DNA from: Promethearchaeota archaeon
Lineage (GTDB): Archaea > Asgardarchaeota > Lokiarchaeia > Sigynarchaeales > SOKP01
Length of the DNA stretch: 25,813 bases
Assembly (NCBI GenBank): GCA_016839655.1
Contig: JAEOTW010000065.1
Span: 1-25,813, forward strand
Direction of reading: 5' to 3'
In this document: piece after piece, positions 6,823 to 15,635 of the stretch
Layout: each line of letters begins with the position of its first letter
How positions within the stretch are numbered: position 1 is the stretch's first letter
Program-made: the position numbers and the translations under genes
Notes under the pieces: model-generated
Databases searched by the model: none
Seen by the model: the letters and a program-made list of their open reading frames with translations, nothing else
What the model was told of the DNA's origin: nothing

Positions 6823-9690
6823 ATGGAGTCTACTGAAAAAGTAAAGATTAAACTTAGTGGCATGACATGTGCGAATTGTGCGTATAAAATTGAATCTAAG
6901 CTAAAAGGTTTAGATGGAGTAAATAGTTCTGTAGTTAATTTTGCGAATGAAGAAGCAACTGTTGAATTTAATCCTGATACAACTAATTATTATGATTTTA
7001 ACAAAGCAATTCGAGATTTAGGATATAAGTCATCATTAGCAAAAATTGATCTCAAAGTAGTTGATACTCTAACTGAAGAACAATTTAATGATTTTAGCAA
7101 TCAAGTAGAATTGCTTGAAGGAATTCATGAAGTGAGAGGAAATTTCAAAGCAAATAAGTTATTCATCGAATTTAACGAATTAAAGTTGGATGAAAATAAA
7201 ATTTTTTCAAATGTAAAGAAACTTGGTTATAGAATTGAGAAAGTAGCAGGGATTATGGATAAAGAAGTCGAAAAGCACAAAAAAGAAATGAGATATCGAC
7301 TCCAAATTCTTATCATATCGTTAGCTTTTACACTTATCATCACTCCTATTAGTTGGTTTTTGGTAGAATCTTATATACGAAATTTAACATTATTTTTCCT
7401 TGCTATCGGTAATTATTCAATAGCAGGGTCTTTCTTCTTAATAGGCGCTTTTAAATCTTTAAAAAATAAATCCGCGAATATGGATGTATTAGTAGCTTTA
7501 GGAACAACTACAGCATTAGTTTATTCGATTTTGACAACATTTCTAATAGATGGTAAGACTTTTTATGAAGCAATGAGTATGATTTTATCCTTTTTACTTA
7601 TAGGAAAATATTTTGAACATAAAACTAAAGGTCAAACTTCTGAAGCAATAAAAAAATTAATAGGATTACAACCAAAAACAGCAACTTTACTAAAAGATAA
7701 TGAAGAAATTGAAATCCCAATTGAAGAAATAGAAGTAGGCGATATTTTAATAGTAAGACCAGGTGAAAAAATTCCAGTAGATGGGAAAGTAATTAAAGGA
7801 AAAACAAAGATTGATGAATCGATGATTACGGGTGAAAGTAAATTTGTAAAAAAACTAATTGATGAAGAAGTTATCGGAGCAACGGTTAATCAGACCGGTT
7901 TGATAAATATTGTAGCTGAAAAAGTTGGGAAAGATACTTTATTATTTCAAATAATCGATTTCGTTAAAGAAGCCCAAAGCAAAAAACCTGCTAAACAAAA
8001 ATTAGCTGATAAAGTAAGTAACTATTTTGTGCCTATTGTTGTTTTAATAGCTATAGGTGCGTTCTTATATTGGTATTTAATTGCTCAAATTGGTTTAGAG
8101 TTATCTTTATTAGTTTTTACCTCAATAGTAGTTATTTCTTGTCCATGTGCTTTAGGATTGGCAATCCCTACAGCAGTTATGGTAGGAACGGGTAAAGGAG
8201 CAGAAAATGGGATTTTATTAAAAGGGGGAGATTCTTTAGAAGCAATAAATACAATAAATACAATAGTATTTGATAAAACAGGAACCTTAACTGTAGGAAA
8301 ACCAAAAGTTTCAGTAATTTTTTCAGAAAAGGAGTTGGAACAACAAGGATATAACGAGAATGAACTGTTATATTACGCTGGAAGCGCAGAAATGGGATCT
8401 GAACATCCTCTTGGGCAAGCTATAATTGAAGAAGCTAATCAAAGAAATTTGAAGCTCAATACACCTACTGATTTTGAAGCTATTCCTGGTAAGGGAATAA
8501 TAACATCTATAGACGATAAAAAAGTCTTAATAGGAAATGAAAAATTAATGTCAGAAAACCAGATTTCACTTAATACTTACAACGATAAATATAATGAATT
8601 TCAAGACAAAGGAATTACAACCATATTAATAGCTATAGATAAAAAAGTTAGGGGAATTATTGGAATATCAGATAAAATTAAAGATCAAGCTTTATATGCA
8701 CTGGATAAATTACGTGAAAAAGGATTAGATATTTACATGATTACAGGGGATAATAAACAAACAGCTCTAATTATAGGAAAGAAGTTAAAAATAGAAGAAG
8801 AATATATCCTTGCAGAAGTTTTACCTAATGACAAGGCAATAACAATCAAAAAATTGCAAGATTCTGACGACCATAAAATAGTAGGTATGGTTGGAGATGG
8901 TATTAATGATGCTCCTGCCTTAGCACAGGCTGATGTAGGAATTGCTATTGGTTCAGGAACCGATATTGCGATTGAGACTGCTGCTATTGTATTGATGAGG
9001 GGAGATTTAAGAAATGTCGTTTCTGCTATAAATTTATCAAAAAAAACTTATAAAAAAATGATCACCAACCTTTTCTGGGCATTTATTTATAACCTTATCG
9101 GAATTCCAATTGCTGCTGGAATTCTTTACTATGCAACAGGATTTTTTTTACCACCATATTTGGCAGCTGTCTTTATGGCAACAAGCTCTGTTTCTGTTGT
9201 AGCAAATGCCTTATTCTTAAAACGTTATGAACCAAAAACACCACAGCAATTAGAAGAGGAAAAGTTATTACTTTCTAAAGAAAAAGTTGTAGATCCTGTT
9301 TGTGGTATGGAGATCGATCCTAGACGTGCGATCGAATATGAATACCAAAATAAAGTATATCACTTTTGTAATCCAAATTGTGAAGCTCACTTCAAAAGGG
9401 ATCCTGAAAGATTTAAAAATTATGATGCGATGGATCCAAAATTAATGCAAATGAAAAGTTCAAATATAAATGAGAAAGAAGAAATAAACCAAATTATGCA
9501 AAATAAAGAGGATGATAAAAAAATGGGTAAATTAAAATGTATAGAATGTGGAGAAGAACAAGAACTCCCAATGCATTGTGGACAACCAATGCATAAAGAA
9601 GGAGATCAATTAGTCTGCTGGATGGGGGCATCTTGTGGGGCTCAACCAATCCCAGAGCATCATGGCAAACCTATGGAAGTAATTGAATGA
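6823..9690 (+). CDS. copA: Cu+-exporting P1B-type ATPase with C-terminal YHS and Cys-rich tail
   Basis: A 955-residue ATP-driven copper pump of the plasma membrane. Order of domains: an HMA domain with GMTCANC (C16, C19); a degenerate second HMA (about 75-143) without CxxC; membrane segments from about 160; TGES (336-339); the CPC metal site (C440, C442); phosphorylation site DKTGT (D484); SEHPL (526-530); and the hinge GDGINDAP (691-698). TM7 has YN (756-757) and TM8 MATSS (785-789), which with CPC define the Cu+-type P1B-1 group. Beyond the usual C-terminus are a YHS domain (DPVCGM, C827; C849-N-P-N-C853) and a tail with C906xxC909, C919, C932 and C938. The extra roughly 140 residues could take up or sense cytosolic copper (inference). 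Its stop overlaps the next gene's start by 4 nt (ATGA), so they are translationally coupled. Confidence 0.95.
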   Translation: MESTEKVKIKLSGMTCANCAYKIESKLKGLDGVNSSVVNFANEEATVEFNPDTTNYYDFNKAIRDLGYKSSLAKIDLKVVDTLTEEQFNDFSNQVELLEGIHEVRGNFKANKLFIEFNELKLDENKIFSNVKKLGYRIEKVAGIMDKEVEKHKKEMRYRLQILIISLAFTLIITPISWFLVESYIRNLTLFFLAIGNYSIAGSFFLIGAFKSLKNKSANMDVLVALGTTTALVYSILTTFLIDGKTFYEAMSMILSFLLIGKYFEHKTKGQTSEAIKKLIGLQPKTATLLKDNEEIEIPIEEIEVGDILIVRPGEKIPVDGKVIKGKTKIDESMITGESKFVKKLIDEEVIGATVNQTGLINIVAEKVGKDTLLFQIIDFVKEAQSKKPAKQKLADKVSNYFVPIVVLIAIGAFLYWYLIAQIGLELSLLVFTSIVVISCPCALGLAIPTAVMVGTGKGAENGILLKGGDSLEAINTINTIVFDKTGTLTVGKPKVSVIFSEKELEQQGYNENELLYYAGSAEMGSEHPLGQAIIEEANQRNLKLNTPTDFEAIPGKGIITSIDDKKVLIGNEKLMSENQISLNTYNDKYNEFQDKGITTILIAIDKKVRGIIGISDKIKDQALYALDKLREKGLDIYMITGDNKQTALIIGKKLKIEEEYILAEVLPNDKAITIKKLQDSDDHKIVGMVGDGINDAPALAQADVGIAIGSGTDIAIETAAIVLMRGDLRNVVSAINLSKKTYKKMITNLFWAFIYNLIGIPIAAGILYYATGFFLPPYLAAVFMATSSVSVVANALFLKRYEPKTPQQLEEEKLLLSKEKVVDPVCGMEIDPRRAIEYEYQNKVYHFCNPNCEAHFKRDPERFKNYDAMDPKLMQMKSSNINEKEEINQIMQNKEDDKKMGKLKCIECGEEQELPMHCGQPMHKEGDQLVCWMGASCGAQPIPEHHGKPMEVIE

Positions 9691-9884
9691 TAAAGGTGAT
9701 TTCAGAAATGGGACTATATAAGTGTGCAGGATGTGGTAAAGTAATAGATACCATTCCTAAATGTTGCTCAGAAGATATGATTTACAATCAAGAGAAAAAT
9801 CGATTTGAATGCAATATGGGAGCAGAATGCGGATATCTACCTTTAAATGAATTGAAATGCGAGGAGTGTTGTAAAATTAATTAA
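9687..9884 (+). CDS. Small Cys-rich rubredoxin/zinc-ribbon-like protein, paralogue of the copper ATPase tail
   Basis: Only 65 residues with nine cysteines (13, 16, 26, 27, 42, 48, 58, 61, 62). Its pattern (L/Y)KCxxCG, then C, then M, then C-x-MGA-x-CG-x-x-P matches residues 905-943 of the ATPase encoded just before it ([15 protein letters not shown] there; [15 protein letters not shown] here), so the tail and this gene are diverged copies. An extra CEECC follows at the C-terminus. The ATGA overlap makes it part of the copper operon. A soluble copper- or zinc-binding accessory, such as a metallochaperone, is the most economical role, but that is inference. Its stop shares TTAA with the convergent transporter stop. 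Confidence 0.8.
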   Translation: MIKVISEMGLYKCAGCGKVIDTIPKCCSEDMIYNQEKNRFECNMGAECGYLPLNELKCEECCKIN

Positions 9885-11179
9885 CTTTTATTATTTTTAT
9901 TTTGGATTTTAATCCATATTTCTAGAAATATAAAGACTATCAGACCAATAAGGCAAATAATTGTTGCTATTATAAATGCCATCTGATAAGCAAAAACCTC
10001 GCCAGCTCCTTCTCTAATTAAAATAACAATTATAGGTCCTGAGATTAAAGTACCTGCAATACCCCACGATAAGAAAAAAGTAGCATTATAGACTGCAAAT
10101 AATTTTGCACGAATTCTTGACGGTATTAAAAAGGAGGCAATGGCATATGAAGATGCATAAATTAGGACCTCAGCAGCTCCAATTAAAAAACTTCCAATAA
10201 AGATAATAGGTAAAAGTGATGTTATAGCTGTTATTATCAAAGCAATAATCCCTATAGACGTTCCAACAATTAGGGTTCTTGAATGCCCAAATTTTTTACT
10301 TAAATACCCCGCTATGAACCCTATTATCAATGTTGCGATTGAACGAGAATTTGTAATAAAACTAATCATTATGGGATCCGCTTCAAATGCGGTACTAAGA
10401 TATGGAGAATATTGGATTGCAATGGAATTTCTGCCAAAATTAATCGCTGCAAGGGCAATTATAAAAATTATAAAAATCAAAATACTCTTTTGGTTATTAT
10501 TATTCTCCACTTCTAAAAATTGTTCTTTTTCCTTATCTTCTTTAATAATACCTCCCTCAGGACTAAATAAAAGCATTGGTATTGTGGATATAAACATAAA
10601 AGAGGAAGCTACAAAAAATAACGGTCCATTTCTAAATCCATAACCTCCATTATATAATACCCCGCCAATAAAAATTCCAACCATTCTACCCATACCTCCT
10701 AAACCAGTTAATCGTCCCATTATCTTACTCCTTTTTTCAGAAGGATACAAATCACTAATTAATGCAGTCCATCCAATATTTGACATAGACCAAAACATTT
10801 CTACAAAACTAAACCCTATAATAATAACATATCCTGAAATATACAGGGAGTTAAAACTAAACAGAAAATGAATCCCCCAAACTACTAAAGTTCCTGTACC
10901 TGCCAAAATTTCACCTAATACAATTAGAGTCCTACGACGTTGAATTTTATCACTAATTGGTCCCCATACAAAATTTTGAAAAATAATACTCATAATCATT
11001 GGCAGTGTTGCGTACAGAGTAGCTTCAAAATTTGATAAATTCAAAAATTCGATCATATATAATGATAAATAAGTATAAAAAAGCCCTCTTCTAAACATAG
11101 CAAGTATTTGAAAAGAGGATAACCCTGAAAAGATCCTTGCTGGTGTTCTCGTGAGTTTAAGTATTGACAATCTTGTCAT
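9881..11179 (-). CDS. Major facilitator superfamily transporter
   Basis: A 432-residue protein with the 12-segment MFS layout: two hydrophobic halves joined by a hydrophilic loop (about 208-232, E/K/N-rich). The MFS motif A is clear between TM2 and TM3 (WGPISDKIQRRR, residues 72-83), with a weaker copy in the second half (GYLSKKFGHSR, 291-301). The substrate cannot be read from the sequence; drug/metabolite or sugar-type efflux families are the nearest in appearance. The ATG lies about 20 nt downstream of an AATATATC TATA-like box, which suggests a nearly leaderless mRNA. It is convergent with the copper operon, the two stop codons sharing TTAA (9881-9884). Confidence 0.88.
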   Translation of the reverse strand: MTRLSILKLTRTPARIFSGLSSFQILAMFRRGLFYTYLSLYMIEFLNLSNFEATLYATLPMIMSIIFQNFVWGPISDKIQRRRTLIVLGEILAGTGTLVVWGIHFLFSFNSLYISGYVIIIGFSFVEMFWSMSNIGWTALISDLYPSEKRSKIMGRLTGLGGMGRMVGIFIGGVLYNGGYGFRNGPLFFVASSFMFISTIPMLLFSPEGGIIKEDKEKEQFLEVENNNNQKSILIFIIFIIALAAINFGRNSIAIQYSPYLSTAFEADPIMISFITNSRSIATLIIGFIAGYLSKKFGHSRTLIVGTSIGIIALIITAITSLLPIIFIGSFLIGAAEVLIYASSYAIASFLIPSRIRAKLFAVYNATFFLSWGIAGTLISGPIIVILIREGAGEVFAYQMAFIIATIICLIGLIVFIFLEIWIKIQNKNNKS

Positions 11180-11231
11180 TTAGCACATTTAGATATATTT
11201 TTAATTTATTGAAAGTACGGTCTTTTCTAAA

Positions 11232-11248
11232 ATTAACTAATCGTTAAT
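11232..11248. promoter_or_regulatory. Inverted repeat upstream of the MFS gene
   Basis: ATTAAC-TAATC-GTTAAT is a perfect 6-nt inverted repeat with a 5-nt spacer, 53 nt upstream of the transporter start and upstream of its likely TATA box (about 11195-11204). The geometry would suit a dimeric helix-turn-helix regulator. Chance cannot be excluded in such AT-rich sequence. Confidence 0.25.
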
Positions 11249-11337
11249 GATAAAATTCAGTAAATCTTTGTATATCCTGAAAATATTCTAAAAGAATAAA
11301 TTTTAAAAGAATGCATACGATTAGAAAAATCTGTATA

Positions 11338-13815
11338 TTAAATCTCTGGAAATACTTCTTTCCATTTATTTAATTGTTTCAAAAACTTTTGCGTATCTGG
11401 AATTTGATTTAATTGTTCAACATATAGTGGATAATATTTATATAAGTTATTTAGTAAATCTATCCACGATCTTTGTTCATCTGTTTTATCAGCAATCTCT
11501 TTCTTCAATTGAAAGAGTGCTCTTTTTTCTTTCTTTGCCTTAAGTGCTTTCGAAAAGTTTTTGACAATAGAAATTCTAAAATTGGTATATTCTTCAGGCC
11601 TGAAATTTGCCAATGCATAACACATTTCTTCATCAGCAATAGGAAAGAAAATTATTTTTTTGTCTTCAGGTTCATCAGGATTATCAATTAGGGTTATTTC
11701 TATATCTTCATTACTCAATTTCTCTAAGATGGGATAAAGTTCTCCGGGATTTATCTTTAATCGCTTTTCAATTTCTCCAGAAATTACAGAAAAAGGAAAA
11801 GATATTTCATTTACCTTTTCTGGGTTTTCAATTCGATACATAGATTCTTTTCTTACTAATTTTTTGATTTGATCTGATGAACTCTCAATCAGTCTCGCCT
11901 CAGTAAAGGTTATTTGAGTCTCCTTTAATTTTTGCTGTCGAATTTCTTTATCTTTCTCTTTTTTTGTATAATTAGCTGTGAGTGAAGAAATAAAACCTTC
12001 AGTAGGTTTATCAGTATCTTCACCTGTACTCAATCTACTAGTTTTACTTCTCTTTTCTAAAGCTGTTTCAAATAATCTCTCACTTAGATATTTCCTAGCT
12101 TTTTGTTGAGCCACTTCTTTCTTTTCAAAACGCTCTGTCACAGATACAAAATCAATCATTTTTATTGGTTTTCCATTATCTTTCTTTTCTACTGTTATCA
12201 ATATGTCCATATCTTTCTTTGCCAATTGATCTAAGAGAGTATATATATTATTCTTTGATAATTGAGTCGCTTTTATTAATTCTCTTTCAATGATTTCGAT
12301 AGGAAAAGCTTCACCTCTTCTGATATACTCTCCTCGTATTATTTTATAAACACGATCCATGCTTCTTTCCTCTTCTGTGACTGTTTCCTTTTGTAACCTC
12401 ATAAACATTGATGTTTCTTGAGGTTTAAGGTAATAGATCAATAATGTAGATCCCAAGAAGAAGATCATTAGAACAGAAATTATATATTTATCAGCCATTA
12501 AAAAAATTCCAATATCGGAAATTACCTGATTAGGTACTTGGACATTAGGAGAGAGAGTAAAACGTGTTAATGTTTGAGAAAATACACAAGCTAAGCAAAG
12601 CAATATCAAACCATCTTTTTTGAAAAAAAGAATTTGCCATCCAAGACTTCTACCAAGCTTCCGAACAATTCTATATAAGAAATATATAGAAATAATGAAT
12701 TCAAAAATAAATACATATGACACCGCTGAACCAGTTGCCCCAAGCGTCGATTGAAAAGCATCTATAGTAGGATCTTGGAGCATCATATAGATACTTATTT
12801 GCATAATTTGAAAGAAAAAGATAAAAAAAACTATCAAAGAAAAAGTAAAATTATCAAATGTTCCTGCTCTTTTAGTTTCTGCTCGACTTCTGGAAAATAC
12901 ATATTCAAAAATGATGAAAATTAATGTCATCACTAAACTGAAGTATATTAAGGGCATAACCTGGCGCATTTGAATATTAAACACCAAAACAGCATTACCT
13001 GGATCAACTGGACCAAAAATATCTAAAGATAACCATACTAAGAGACTCCTGTAAAACAATGATATCACAACAAGGACTCCTAATATAAAAAATGGAACTA
13101 TCATCGCAAAGAAACGTCTTGGGATAGAATATTTTTTAATAAACCTTGCTTCTATTTTTGTTGCAAATTTTCTTGAATAAATATAAAACCGACTACTTAA
13201 CAAAACCAACCATATCATTGATAATGTTAGAAGATATGTTAGAAAGTTGAGACTTGTGCCAATATATAGAAAAAACATATAGAATAAAGCAATTAGACCA
13301 CAGTATAATACAATTTGCTTAATAATTGATTTTTCCTCGAAAATAAATATTCTTACTTTATCAATACTAAATAAAAAGGATAATACCAAAAATAGAGCTA
13401 TAATAGTGTTAGAAAACGCAAATGGATTCCCAAGCATTAGATATTGAATCCATCTACTTTCTGGAACATTAATGGCTATAATTAAGATTAGTGAATAAAA
13501 TATAAAAAGGCCATAAATCCCCCAAAATTTTTTGTCAAATGAATAAGATTTTGGCTCTTTACCATCACCATAGACTTCTTGATGTATAATTTTATCATAA
13601 AAACTAGTTTTAGCTTTTGACTTTAAAGTACTAATCTTCACCCTCTGTCTTGAAACAAAGTCTTTGACCTTATATTTTACCCCTAATTTCCCCGGTTTTG
13701 ATATTTTGGGTAATTTTAATGGTTTAAATTTATCTTTTTTTACTTTAGTTTCTGTTTTATCTTCAGACGCATTTGACTTTTTTGAAGAATTAGAATTCGA
13801 TTGCTTACCAGACAT
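11338..13815 (-). CDS. Large polytopic membrane protein with two cytoplasmic winged-helix-like domains
   Basis: An 825-residue protein I do not recognise as a named family. Residues 1-95 are a Ser/Lys-rich, probably disordered cytoplasmic tail. About ten membrane segments follow, at roughly 98-117, 133-150, 166-187, 190-210, 235-256, 287-306, 322-347, 365-382, 403-420 and 432-462. The rest (about 465-825) is soluble and charged. Two stretches in it look like copies of a winged-helix fold: about 486-560 (IYTLLDQLAKKDMDILITVE) and about 672-730 (LYPILEKLSNEDIEITLID); both end in a beta-hairpin with K-x-I-x-F-(V/F)-(S/P)-(V/I). A membrane-bound regulator or scaffold is possible. It shares a strand with the MPN genes but a plus-strand gene lies between them, and a 154-nt AT-rich divergent gap separates it from that gene. 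Confidence 0.8.
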   Translation of the reverse strand: MSGKQSNSNSSKKSNASEDKTETKVKKDKFKPLKLPKISKPGKLGVKYKVKDFVSRQRVKISTLKSKAKTSFYDKIIHQEVYGDGKEPKSYSFDKKFWGIYGLFIFYSLILIIAINVPESRWIQYLMLGNPFAFSNTIIALFLVLSFLFSIDKVRIFIFEEKSIIKQIVLYCGLIALFYMFFLYIGTSLNFLTYLLTLSMIWLVLLSSRFYIYSRKFATKIEARFIKKYSIPRRFFAMIVPFFILGVLVVISLFYRSLLVWLSLDIFGPVDPGNAVLVFNIQMRQVMPLIYFSLVMTLIFIIFEYVFSRSRAETKRAGTFDNFTFSLIVFFIFFFQIMQISIYMMLQDPTIDAFQSTLGATGSAVSYVFIFEFIISIYFLYRIVRKLGRSLGWQILFFKKDGLILLCLACVFSQTLTRFTLSPNVQVPNQVISDIGIFLMADKYIISVLMIFFLGSTLLIYYLKPQETSMFMRLQKETVTEEERSMDRVYKIIRGEYIRRGEAFPIEIIERELIKATQLSKNNIYTLLDQLAKKDMDILITVEKKDNGKPIKMIDFVSVTERFEKKEVAQQKARKYLSERLFETALEKRSKTSRLSTGEDTDKPTEGFISSLTANYTKKEKDKEIRQQKLKETQITFTEARLIESSSDQIKKLVRKESMYRIENPEKVNEISFPFSVISGEIEKRLKINPGELYPILEKLSNEDIEITLIDNPDEPEDKKIIFFPIADEEMCYALANFRPEEYTNFRISIVKNFSKALKAKKEKRALFQLKKEIADKTDEQRSWIDLLNNLYKYYPLYVEQLNQIPDTQKFLKQLNKWKEVFPEI

Positions 13816-13969
13816 TATATAAATAAATCATTTTTTTTCTAATAAACCTAATTATAATATATAAATAAAGTTAAGAGAAATTACATCAAGAAACAGATAA
13901 GAAATATTAATGTAAATTTTAAAAACTTTCAAATATAACAAATAAATATAGTTATATCATTATTATATT

Positions 13970-14254
13970 ATGAAAATGGATATAAATAAAACCGATAACA
14001 GAGAATCACTTATCCAGTTAGTTAGAAAGGCAATTGAGTTACTCTGTGAGAAAAATATATCTAGTGTTGTTATCCTCTCATCTTATAAAATAAATAGTGT
14101 ATTAAGAGAATCTTTTGGTGTCGATATTAAAGTGGATAAAATAGGAAGAATATTAAGCAAAGTGGCTAAGTTAAATGAATTAAAGAGATTAAATACAAAT
14201 ATTCCTAAATACAGATTACAAATATCTAACGTTTCAAAATTGGAATTCTTTTAA
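13970..14254 (+). CDS. Small winged-helix-like protein, putative DNA-binding
   Basis: A 94-residue basic protein. Helices are likely at residues 11-28 and 39-49; then DKIGRILSKVAKLNELKRL (56-74) followed by TNIPKYRL has the look of a recognition helix and wing of a winged helix (G-R-h-L-x-K-h, then K-Y-R-L). It lies alone on the plus strand between two minus-strand genes and ends 8 nt before the end of MPN gene A. Starts at 13970 or at the second ATG (13976) are both possible; no ribosome binding site is seen, which fits a leaderless mRNA from the AT-rich gap (TATA-like AAATATA around 13930-13950). The fold and role are inferred; a local regulator of the MPN genes is conceivable. Confidence 0.6.
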   Translation: MKMDINKTDNRESLIQLVRKAIELLCEKNISSVVILSSYKINSVLRESFGVDIKVDKIGRILSKVAKLNELKRLNTNIPKYRLQISNVSKLEFF

Positions 14255-14262
14255 AATAAATT

Positions 14263-15630
14263 TTAGGTTAAATTCCTAAAATCAGTTATAATCTTTTGCA
14301 ATTTATCAAGTAAAATTCGTATTTCTGAGTAGTTATTTTTGAATGGATCTAATTCACCACTCAATTTTTCAACTTTTTCATTAATAATAGTCTGTAACGG
14401 ATTCATTGATGTTTCAATTTTCTTTTCAATATCTTGAGTGAATTTCTTTGTCTGATTATTAATTTCAGTAAGATGATAATTTAGGTTATCTATCATTTCT
14501 TCAATTTTATTATAGATTTGGGTCGTTTCCTCCAATTTAGAATTTGTTGAGTTAGCTGAATCCTCGATTTCAGATTCTATATTTTTTATTTTATTTTCAA
14601 TAAGATTTTTTAAATTATCAACAAGCATATGTTTAGCTTCTTGAATAGCTTCAGTAACTTGTCTGTGATCTTCAATTCTAGTATCAACATACTTAGAAAC
14701 TTTATTTTTAAAATCGTATACTTTTTCATTCAAGGTTCTTTTAAACCACCCGCTTACTTTTAAGAGTCCTGCCAAAACCGCCTGTTTCATCTTGTCTACT
14801 GCATTAGCAATGTATTCTGTACCACGTGAACTTCCTTGTTCTAATTCATTTATCCAATTTCCAAATTGATGTTGAAATGTATTAACAAATACCTCAGAGA
14901 ATCTTTCTGATCCTTGCTTAAATCCAGAAATGACAGAATTTATCTCAGGATATTTCTCTATCTCTTCTTCAATCTCTTCTTCCGTTTCAGAAATAGGGAT
15001 TTCTTGTAGATCTGCTGGAATTGTTTCAGCAATTTCTTTTACTTCTTTAATTAGGATAGGGCATTTTTTCTGAAAATCTTCCATAAATTTTTGAATCCAT
15101 TTAAAATACTCTAAAGTAGAGGGAATTTCAATATCATATGAAATATTAGAAAATTTATCTTTATTCATATAATCGTCTAATCGAAAAATTTCAAATCCGA
15201 AATCTCCTCCTAATCCCATTAAGGTATGATCAAAGACTATACAGACTCCTTGAGGAACCTTTTCATTTTGAAAATATTGATGGTTTGCAATCGTAATATC
15301 TGTAAAGTCTAAACCCCAACCTGGTCTTGAAATATACCAACCAATTAGTGATTTTTTATATTGATTTTCAATCTTTTGGATTAATTCAATTTCATTTTTG
15401 GAAAAACCTACTGATACTGCTGTACCATGCATAACTGGAATTGCATTTTCTATGGTGAGTTTTCCATCTGGTGATTTAAAGTTACCTAAACAAACTCCCA
15501 TAACTTCTTTACTTTTTTCTAATGCTGTACTCCCAAAACGTAGGACATGAGTTAACATATTTCTGAAAGCTTCTTTTTTGATTAAGACCTTCTCTTGAAT
15601 AGGCTTATCATTAGTTATGTTTTCAGCCAT
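14263..15630 (-). CDS. Inactive MPN (JAMM-less) protein with coiled-coil tail (gene A)
   Basis: A 455-residue protein of the Mov34/MPN/PAD-1 family, paralogous to its upstream neighbour (both have MLxHVLRFG, then KEVMG, then IVFDHT and F-R-L-D). Residues about 15-190 form the MPN domain. The metalloprotease site is gone: E42 remains, but the HSHP-x6-S-x2-D motif reads ISRP-x6-T-x2-T, so both metal histidines (positions 100 and 102), the serine (110) and the aspartate (113) are replaced. It is thus an MPN-minus protein, the state of Rpn8 and CSN6, which act as partners of an active MPN protein. Residues about 215-225 are Glu-rich, and 300-455 is a long amphipathic coiled-coil. It is the second gene of an operon, starting 5 nt after gene B's stop with its ribosome binding site inside gene B. 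A structural or substrate-docking subunit is likely. Confidence 0.87.
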   Translation of the reverse strand: MAENITNDKPIQEKVLIKKEAFRNMLTHVLRFGSTALEKSKEVMGVCLGNFKSPDGKLTIENAIPVMHGTAVSVGFSKNEIELIQKIENQYKKSLIGWYISRPGWGLDFTDITIANHQYFQNEKVPQGVCIVFDHTLMGLGGDFGFEIFRLDDYMNKDKFSNISYDIEIPSTLEYFKWIQKFMEDFQKKCPILIKEVKEIAETIPADLQEIPISETEEEIEEEIEKYPEINSVISGFKQGSERFSEVFVNTFQHQFGNWINELEQGSSRGTEYIANAVDKMKQAVLAGLLKVSGWFKRTLNEKVYDFKNKVSKYVDTRIEDHRQVTEAIQEAKHMLVDNLKNLIENKIKNIESEIEDSANSTNSKLEETTQIYNKIEEMIDNLNYHLTEINNQTKKFTQDIEKKIETSMNPLQTIINEKVEKLSGELDPFKNNYSEIRILLDKLQKIITDFRNLT

Positions 15631-15635
15631 TTTTC

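Noticed and set aside
9881..9884. Convergent stop codons sharing TTAA
   Set aside because: Neat but expected occasionally in compact AT-rich genomes; no functional meaning claimed.
10314..10643. 109-codon plus-strand open frame opposite the MFS gene
   Set aside because: Antisense of membrane segments of a clear MFS transporter; no ribosome binding site or domain.
11473..11691. 72-codon plus-strand open frame opposite the large membrane protein gene
   Set aside because: Antisense of its charged C-terminal region; Phe/Cys-rich translation typical of a shadow.
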